The notes beneath the pieces were generated by a model. It was given only the letters and a program-made list of their open reading frames with translations. It was not told the origin of the DNA and ran no database searches. 6,616 nucleotides of DNA from Leucobacter sp. GTDB taxonomy: Bacteria; Actinomycetota; Actinomycetes; Actinomycetales; Microbacteriaceae. The stretch's first letter is position 1. Each line of letters opens with the position of its first letter. The stretch lies in assembly GCA_031178565.1 (NCBI GenBank), contig JAPSIU010000155.1, positions 1-6,616 on the forward strand. The letters are read 5' to 3'. A program made the position numbers and the translations under genes. Below are positions 1 to 4,817 of this stretch, in pieces.

Positions 1-536
1 AGCTGCAGGAGCGCCTCGCCAAGCTCGCCGGCGGCGTGGCCGTCATCAAGGCGGGCGCGGCCACCGAGGTCGAGCTCAAGGAGCGCAAGCACCGCATCGA
101 GGACGCCGTCCGCAACGCGAAGGCCGCAGTCGAGGAGGGTGTGCTTCCCGGTGGTGGCGTCGCACTGATCCAGGCCGGCAAGGACGTCTTCGGTACGCTC
201 AACCTCACGGGCGACGAGGCCGTCGGCGCCAAGATCGTGGAGGCCGCGATCGAGGCTCCGCTGCGCCAGATCGCGCTCAACGCCGGTCTCGAGCCGGGTG
301 TCGTCGCGGATCGCGTCGCCAACCTTCCGCTCGGCCACGGCCTGAACGCCGCGACGGGCGAGTACGGAGACCTTGCCGCCCAGGGAATCCTGGATCCGGC
401 CAAGGTGACCCGCTCGGCGCTGCAGAACGCCGCGTCCATCGCAGGTCTCTTCCTCACGACCGAGGTCGTCATCGCGGACAAGCCCGAGCCGGCTGGTCCC
501 GCGGCTGCCGATCCGGGCGCAGGCATGGACTTCTAA
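1..536 (+). CDS. groL: 60 kDa chaperonin GroEL, C-terminal third (5' end outside window)
   Basis: This is the end of GroEL, the cytoplasmic ATP-driven chaperonin that folds proteins in a double-ring complex with GroES. The frame is open from the left edge (first full codon at base 3), giving 177 visible residues of an expected total near 540, so this is a window truncation and not a broken gene. The GTG at base 36 is an internal valine. The chaperonin-60 signature AAVEEGVLPGGG is present. The IEDAV segment carries the Asp (bases 102-104) that aligns with E. coli catalytic Asp398. Further on come the equatorial-domain blocks around PLRQIALNAG and GILDPAKVTRSALQNAAS. The protein ends in PGAGMDF, lacking both the GGM repeats of E. 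coli and the His-rich tail of actinobacterial GroEL1, so it resembles the housekeeping GroEL2 type. No groES is visible. The stop is TAA, followed 14 nt later by a strong hairpin. Confidence 0.98.
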   Translation, partial: LQERLAKLAGGVAVIKAGAATEVELKERKHRIEDAVRNAKAAVEEGVLPGGGVALIQAGKDVFGTLNLTGDEAVGAKIVEAAIEAPLRQIALNAGLEPGVVADRVANLPLGHGLNAATGEYGDLAAQGILDPAKVTRSALQNAASIAGLFLTTEVVIADKPEPAGPAAADPGAGMDF

Positions 537-550
537 GAGTCCCTCCCCTG

Positions 551-582
551 ACGGGGGCCGCACCTTCGGGTGCGGCCCCCGT
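551..582 (+). terminator. Intrinsic terminator hairpin after groL
   Basis: A perfect 14-bp inverted repeat (551-564 with 569-582) closes on a TTCG tetraloop, an exceptionally stable GC-rich stem. It starts 14 nt after the groL stop codon. The 3' side on the plus strand has only scattered T runs (CTTTC and TCTTTC, about 586-601) and no long U tract, as is common in high-GC actinobacteria. It lies in the 98-nt gap between convergent genes. As a symmetric hairpin it may also stop transcripts of the minus-strand kinase gene, which ends at 635, although that side lacks a T tract. Confidence 0.85.
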
Positions 583-634
583 TCGCCTTTCGGGGTCTTT
601 CGCGGGCCGCGAGCGCGTCGTGGGCCGAGCCGAG

Positions 635-2260
635 TCAGATCGTCAGGCGCCGCACCGGGACGGTGTCGTCGGACGGGGGAGCCGCAGGCAGCTCGACGCG
701 GAAGGTCGCACCGCCGCCGGGAGTCTCGTGCACGCTGACCGTGCCGCCGTGCGCGTCGACGATGGATTTGACGATGGCGAGTCCGAGCCCAGATCCGCCC
801 GTCTCGCGGTTCCGCGAGGTGTCGGCGCGCCAGAACCTTCCGAAGATCTTGTCCCGGATCTGCTCGGGAATCCCCTCGCCGTGGTCGACGATCTCGAAGC
901 GGGACCTCGGGGCCGATGCATCCCGAGCCGGCGCCCCGGGGGCCGATGCGTCCGGAGTCGATGCCTCCGGGGCCGACGCCCCCGGAGCAGCCTCGGCAGA
1001 TCCGTCGGCGGACGAAGCAGCAGCAGAAGCAGCTGCGGCCGAGCCCTCGCTTGCCGGGGCCGCGGACACGACGATCTCGATGGGACTGCCCTCGGGCGTG
1101 TGCCGCATGGCGTTCCCGATCAGGTTCGTCATGAGCTGGCGCACCTTGTGCTCGTCGCCGAGCACTGCGGGGTCGGAGGGGTCCTCGATCGCGGTGACCG
1201 CACGATCCGGAGCCTGGACGCCCGCGTCGAGCGCGGCGTCCCGCGCGAGACGGTTGAGCTGCACGGTCGTCCGCTCGAGGGGACGTCGCTCGTCGAGCCT
1301 GGCGAGTGCGAGCAGATCCTCGACGAGGGAGGTCATGCGGATGGCCTCCTTCTCGATGCGCTCCATCGCCTGCCCGACCTGCTCCTTCTCCTGCAGCGCG
1401 CCCATGCGGTAGAGCTCGGCGTACCCCCGAACCGAGACGAGGGGCGTGCGCAGCTCGTGGCTCGCGTCGCCGATGAAGCGGCGCATCCGCTCGATCGTGC
1501 GTTCGCGATCCTCGAGGGATCCGTCGAGGCGGTCCAGCATGACGTTGAGCGACTCTCCCAGATGGCCGACCTCGGTGTGCGGGCTCGACACCATGATGCG
1601 CTTGGAGTAGTCGCCGCGGGCGATCTCGAGCGCGGTCTGCTCGACCTCCGCGAGCGGGAGGAACGTGGTCGTCACGAGCAGCCGGGTGAGCGCGGCGCCG
1701 AGCAGGATCACGGCGATCCCGAACCCGGTGAAGACGATGACGTACTGCGCCACGACCTGATTGATGCCCGCCGTCGAGGCCGCGATGATCAGGGTCCCGC
1801 CGGGCTGCCCGCCCACGTTGAGGACCCGGGCGATAGCGCGCCACTCGACGCCGTCCGCGCTCTGCATGCGGATCGGCTCATGGTCGGGATGCTGCATGAC
1901 CCAGTCGAGCGGGATCTCCGGAACCTCTGGCAGCGCCGCGTCCTGTTCGCCGCGGGCGTTGTCGTACTGCAGCTCGCCGTCGGGGAGGAGCACGGCGACG
2001 TAGTACTGCGGCCCGGCGTAGAGCACGTCGTCTCGCCCGAGCGACGCGGCGTTCGCGCCCTGAGCGAGCGCCTTGGTCGGGTCGTTCCTCAGCTGGTTGA
2101 GCGTCGTCGTCTGATTGGTGATCAGCAGGGGGCGGAGGACCGAGAGCGTTCCGATCCCCGCCACGATGAGCCCCAGGAACAGGATGAACACCGTGACGCC
2201 GGTGATCTTGGCGCGCAGAGAGACATCCGCCCACCGTTCCCCGAAGCTCTGCCGCGCCAC
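635..2260 (-). CDS. Membrane sensor histidine kinase (HAMP-HisKA-HATPase)
   Basis: This 541-residue protein is the sensor of a two-component system. It should autophosphorylate a histidine and pass the phosphate to the regulator encoded just upstream. In order: TM1 about residues 19-42; a predicted extracytoplasmic sensor about 43-170; TM2 about 172-196; HAMP about 197-249; a dimerisation/phosphoacceptor domain with DASHELRTPL, where His268 is the expected phosphosite; an N box with Asn379 and Asn383; a G1 box DHGEGIP (459-465); an F box IFGRFWR; and a G2 box GGSGLGLAIVK (488-498). All catalytic motifs look intact. The oddity is an Ala/Ser/Pro-rich stretch of about 53 residues (399-451) between the N and G1 boxes, in the middle of the ATP-binding fold. 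The GTG start at 2260 lies 1 nt after the regulator's TAG stop, with no good Shine-Dalgarno sequence, suggesting translational coupling. The overall architecture resembles TrcS/TcrY/MprB-like kinases, but the signal is unknown and I assign no symbol. Confidence 0.95.
   Translation of the reverse strand: MARQSFGERWADVSLRAKITGVTVFILFLGLIVAGIGTLSVLRPLLITNQTTTLNQLRNDPTKALAQGANAASLGRDDVLYAGPQYYVAVLLPDGELQYDNARGEQDAALPEVPEIPLDWVMQHPDHEPIRMQSADGVEWRAIARVLNVGGQPGGTLIIAASTAGINQVVAQYVIVFTGFGIAVILLGAALTRLLVTTTFLPLAEVEQTALEIARGDYSKRIMVSSPHTEVGHLGESLNVMLDRLDGSLEDRERTIERMRRFIGDASHELRTPLVSVRGYAELYRMGALQEKEQVGQAMERIEKEAIRMTSLVEDLLALARLDERRPLERTTVQLNRLARDAALDAGVQAPDRAVTAIEDPSDPAVLGDEHKVRQLMTNLIGNAMRHTPEGSPIEIVVSAAPASEGSAAAASAAASSADGSAEAAPGASAPEASTPDASAPGAPARDASAPRSRFEIVDHGEGIPEQIRDKIFGRFWRADTSRNRETGGSGLGLAIVKSIVDAHGGTVSVHETPGGGATFRVELPAAPPSDDTVPVRRLTI
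908..982 (-). repeat. Five 15-bp coding repeats (xASAP pentapeptides) in the kinase
   Basis: Residues 427-451 of the kinase read as five consecutive pentapeptides: GASAP, EASTP, DASAP, GAPAR, DASAP. At the DNA level this is a degenerate 15-bp tandem array with the recurring plus-strand core GGGGCCGATGC and close variants. It forms the last half of the low-complexity insert (908-1066) that separates the N box from the G1 box. Such arrays can change copy number by slippage in steps of 15 bp and stay in frame. A disordered, extended linker is the likely structure, and a specific function is not evident. Confidence 0.8.
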
Positions 2261-2261
2261 C

Positions 2262-2963
2262 CTACTTCGTTTCGGTCTTGAGCATGTAGCCGAAGCCGCG
2301 CTTGGTCTGGATCAGGGACTCCTCGGTGAGCGGATCGAGCTTGCGGCGCAGGTAGGAGATGTAGGACTCGACGATGCCGGCGTCGCCGTTGAAGTCGTAC
2401 TCCCACACGTGATCGAGGATCTGCGCCTTCGAGAGCACGCGGTTCGCGTTCTGCATGAGGTAGCGCAGCAGCTTGAACTCGGTGGGGGAGAGCTCCACCG
2501 AGGCGCCGCCGACCGTGACTTCGTGCGTGTCTTGGTCCATCGTGATCGGCCCGATCGTGAGGACGGAGTCCTCGTCCTCCTGGATCGTGCGCCGGAGCAC
2601 GGCCTTGATGCGGGCGATGATCTCGTCGAGGCTGAACGGCTTGGTGACGTAGTCGTCGCCGCCGACGGTGAGGCCCTCGACCTTGTCCTCGGTCTCGTCC
2701 TTCGCGGTGAGGAAGATGATGGGGGCGGTGTAGCCGGCCGAGCGCAGGCGCTTGGTCACGCTGAAACCGTTCATATCCGGCAGCATGACATCGAGGATGA
2801 TGAGGTCGGGTTCCTCTTCGAGCACTGCGGAGATGGTCTGGGCGCCGTTGGCGACCGAGCGCACGCCGAAGCCCGCGAAGCGGAGGCTGGTGCTGAGCAG
2901 CTCGCGGATGCTGGGCTCGTCGTCGACGATGAGGATCCGGGGTCCCTTGTGCTGAGTGTTCAT
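2262..2963 (-). CDS. OmpR/PhoB-family response regulator
   Basis: This 233-residue DNA-binding response regulator is the probable partner of the adjacent histidine kinase. The receiver domain (about 8-122) has the acidic pair Asp14/Asp15, phosphoacceptor Asp58 in LIILDVMLP, Thr86 in FLTAK, Tyr105 and Lys108 in YVTKPF, so every switch residue is present. A short acidic linker (QEDEDS) leads to a winged-helix trans_reg_C domain (about 135-230) with the recognition region around AGIVESYISYLRRKL and the wing TKRGFGYML. The ATG at 2963 is chosen because the conserved receiver start (PRILIVDDE) follows within about 15 residues. The frame stays open upstream into the helicase gene, but that extension is shadow sequence. 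Its stop is separated from the kinase GTG by a single base. It resembles TrcR/TcrX/MprA-type regulators, but the target genes are unknown. The Shine-Dalgarno sequence is weak, and inverted repeats surround the start codon. Confidence 0.96.
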   Translation of the reverse strand: MNTQHKGPRILIVDDEPSIRELLSTSLRFAGFGVRSVANGAQTISAVLEEEPDLIILDVMLPDMNGFSVTKRLRSAGYTAPIIFLTAKDETEDKVEGLTVGGDDYVTKPFSLDEIIARIKAVLRRTIQEDEDSVLTIGPITMDQDTHEVTVGGASVELSPTEFKLLRYLMQNANRVLSKAQILDHVWEYDFNGDAGIVESYISYLRRKLDPLTEESLIQTKRGFGYMLKTETK

Positions 2964-2994
2964 ACTCTCAGTCTCTGGTCGTTTGCTATGAACA
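2952..2994 (-). promoter_or_regulatory. Overlapping inverted repeats around the regulator start codon
   Basis: Two overlapping dyads cover the ATG at 2963-2961. The first is an 8-position stem with one mismatch (2952-2959 with 2964-2971) that places TCAT, the complement of the start codon plus one base, in a 4-nt loop. The second is a perfect 8-bp repeat, TGTTCATA (2957-2964) with TATGAACA (2987-2994), spaced by 22 bp, which would pair the start codon away. The two stems cannot form together. They could be mRNA structure limiting initiation, an operator for autoregulation, or chance. I see no clear promoter boxes in the 52-nt gap (2964-3015). Confidence 0.3.
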
Positions 2995-3015
2995 TGCTGA
3001 CAGTGTCGGCGTCGA

Positions 3016-4728
3016 TCACAGGTCGTGCGCGTCGAGAATCGTGTACGAGTACCCCTGCTCCGCGAGGAAGCGCTGCCGGTTCTGAGCGAAGTCCTGATCG
3101 ACCGTGTCGCGGGCGATGACGGTGTAGAAGGAGGCGGTGAGGATCGGCGCCTCGCCCGGATCCTCGGTGTCGTACGCGCCGCCTCGAGCGACCTCGAGAC
3201 TCCGCTTCTCCGCGGCCCGCGCAGTGCGCTTGGGGCGCAGCAGGCGGCCGAGGCGCTGCGCCTCCTCCTGGCGGGAGCCGAAGGATCCCGAGATCTGGAT
3301 GGCGACCGACGCATCGGGGAGATCCACGGAGAAGTTCGCCACCTTCGAGACGACGAGGATCCGCTCCTCCCCGGATCGGAAGGCGCCGAAGAGCCGTTCG
3401 CGCTCGTCGACGGGCGTCTGCCCCGTGATGAGCGGGGCGTCGAGAGCCTGGGCCATCGACTCGAGCTGGTCGATGTACTGCCCGATCACGAGCACGCTCT
3501 CACCCGGGTGGCGGTCGATGATCCGCTGCGCGATCGGCTGCTTGACCGGCGTGCTCGAGGCGATGCGGTAGCGATCCTGGTCCTCGGCGATCGCGTACTC
3601 CAGTCGTTCGGTCTCGCCGAGGTCGACGCGCACCTCGAAGCACTCGGCCGGCGCGATGAAGCCCTGCGCCTCGATGTCCTTCCACGCCGCGTCGTAGCGC
3701 TTGGGGCCGATCAGGCTGAACACGTCGCCCTCGCGCCCGTCCTCGCGCACGAGCGTCGCGGTCAGGCCGAGGCGGCGGCGCGCCTGCAGGTCGGCCGTGA
3801 GCTTGAAGACGGGGGCCGGGAGCAGGTGCACCTCGTCGTAGACGATGACGCCCCAGTCCTGCGCGTCGAGCAGCGAGAGGTGCGCGTACTCGCCCTTCCG
3901 GCGGCTCGTCAGGATCTGGTAGGTCGCGATCGTGACCGGTTTCACCTCCTTGACCTGACCGGAGTACTCGCCGATCTCGTCCTCGGTGAGCGAGGTGCGC
4001 CGCAGCAGCTCGTCGCGCCACTGGCGGGCCGAGACCGCGTTGGTGACGAGGATCAGCGTCTTCGCGCCCACCGCGGCCATCGACGCCGCGCCCACGATCG
4101 TCTTGCCGGCCCCGCAGGGGAGAACCACCACGCCGGAGCCGCCGCGCTGGAAGGCTTCGACGGCCTTGGCCTGGTAGTCGCGCAGCTGCCAGTCGCTCTC
4201 GACGAGCTCGATGTCGTACGGGTCGCCCGGGGTGTAGCCCGCGAGGTCCTCGGCAGGCCAGCCCCGCGCGACGAGCTGCTGCTTGAGTTCGCCGCGCGCC
4301 CACGACTCCACGGGAAAGGTGTGCTCGTCGATCCGGTTGCCGAGCAGCGGGGCGATCTTCTTGGCGCTCGCGACCTCGCGGAGGATCGCCGGCTCGTCGG
4401 ATCGGAGGATGAGGGCTCCTTTGGCGTCGCGCTCGATGGTGAGGCGGCCGTACCGGCGCATGGTGTCCTCGATCTCGCTCGCGACGCCGGGGGGCACCGG
4501 GAACTTCGCGTACCGGTTCAGCGTCTCGAGGATCTCCTCCGCCGTATGCCCGGCGGCCCGCGCGTTCCACAGGCCGAGCCGCGTGACCCGGTAGGTGTGG
4601 ATGTGCTCGGGTGCGCGTTCGAGCTCGGCGAACACGGCGAGCTCGTGGCGGGCGTCCTCGGCGTCGGGGTGCGCCACCTCCAGGAGGACGGTGTGGTCGC
4701 TCTGCACGATGAGGGGCCCGAGAGTCAT
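3016..4728 (-). CDS. xpb: XPB/ERCC3-type DNA repair helicase (SF2)
   Basis: This 570-residue protein is a bacterial homologue of the eukaryotic TFIIH helicase XPB, an ATP-dependent 3'-5' DNA translocase family linked to nucleotide excision repair. Residues about 4-99 form the N-terminal XPB damage-recognition-like domain (PLIVQSDHTVLLEV onward). The SF2 core follows: LRDYQ (183-187), Walker A PCGAGKT (204-210, Lys209), motif Ia LILVTNAVSARQW, motif II DEVH (298-301), motif III TAT (323-325), the XPB hallmark RED (328-330), motif IV near 411-420, and motifs V-VI through SKVANFSVDLP to QRLGRLLRPK (491-500). It is complete and of normal length for the bacterial family. The ATG at 4728 has AGGAC 3 nt upstream, and the first residues match the expected domain start. 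It lies 70 nt after the helicase-associated gene and 52 nt before the regulator. Bacterial XPB proteins are poorly understood physiologically. No archaeal-type Bax1 nuclease partner is seen here. Confidence 0.97.
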   Translation of the reverse strand: MTLGPLIVQSDHTVLLEVAHPDAEDARHELAVFAELERAPEHIHTYRVTRLGLWNARAAGHTAEEILETLNRYAKFPVPPGVASEIEDTMRRYGRLTIERDAKGALILRSDEPAILREVASAKKIAPLLGNRIDEHTFPVESWARGELKQQLVARGWPAEDLAGYTPGDPYDIELVESDWQLRDYQAKAVEAFQRGGSGVVVLPCGAGKTIVGAASMAAVGAKTLILVTNAVSARQWRDELLRRTSLTEDEIGEYSGQVKEVKPVTIATYQILTSRRKGEYAHLSLLDAQDWGVIVYDEVHLLPAPVFKLTADLQARRRLGLTATLVREDGREGDVFSLIGPKRYDAAWKDIEAQGFIAPAECFEVRVDLGETERLEYAIAEDQDRYRIASSTPVKQPIAQRIIDRHPGESVLVIGQYIDQLESMAQALDAPLITGQTPVDERERLFGAFRSGEERILVVSKVANFSVDLPDASVAIQISGSFGSRQEEAQRLGRLLRPKRTARAAEKRSLEVARGGAYDTEDPGEAPILTASFYTVIARDTVDQDFAQNRQRFLAEQGYSYTILDAHDL

Positions 4729-4742
4729 AACGTCCTAGTTTA
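4729..4742 (-). promoter_or_regulatory. Ribosome binding site and possible -10 box before XPB
   Basis: Reading the minus strand, AGGAC (4736-4732) sits 3 nt before the XPB ATG, a usable though slightly close Shine-Dalgarno sequence that supports this start. Just upstream, TAAACT (4742-4737) matches the actinobacterial TANNNT -10 pattern and ends 8 nt before the ATG. That geometry would give a leaderless or nearly leaderless transcript. No convincing -35 element is seen, so the -10 call is speculative and XPB may simply be cotranscribed with the upstream gene. Confidence 0.35.
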
Positions 4743-4769
4743 CGGGAGTCTTCCGAGAAGCGGGGCCGT

Positions 4770-4817
4770 CGGGATCAGACCGCCTCCACGGACCGGGATC
4801 AGACCGCCTCCACGGAC
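4770..4817. repeat. Exact 24-bp tandem duplication across a stop codon
   Basis: Bases 4770-4793 and 4794-4817 are identical 24-bp units laid head to tail, with mismatches immediately on both sides. The right-hand copy contains the last codons and TGA stop of the helicase-associated gene, and the left-hand copy lies in the 70-nt gap before XPB. Because 24 is a multiple of three, the second copy repeats the same C-terminal codons (SVEAV) and a second in-frame TGA 24 nt beyond the first. A slippage duplication is the simplest origin. Confidence 0.95.

Noticed and set aside
36..536. A short separate gene starting at the GTG at base 36
   Set aside because: The same frame is open to the left edge and reads as continuous GroEL sequence (LQERLAKLAGGVAVIKAG), so this GTG is an internal valine codon.
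551..582. The groL downstream hairpin as a structured RNA or riboswitch
   Set aside because: It is a single perfect stem-loop just after a stop codon between convergent genes, which a terminator explains fully.
570..1412. A 280-residue Ser/Arg-rich plus-strand frame starting in the groL terminator
   Set aside because: It begins inside the terminator hairpin, its composition is that of antisense to the Ala-rich kinase, and it has no supportable ribosome binding site or domain.
620..2281. A 553-residue stop-free plus-strand frame opposite the histidine kinase
   Set aside because: The kinase on the minus strand has every expected motif. This frame shows none and is a GC-driven shadow.
2964..3314. 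N-terminal extension of the response regulator frame to 350 residues
   Set aside because: The extra 117 residues overlap the end of XPB, are Arg/Ser-rich, and precede a normal receiver-domain start. The regulator has a standard length from the ATG at 2963.
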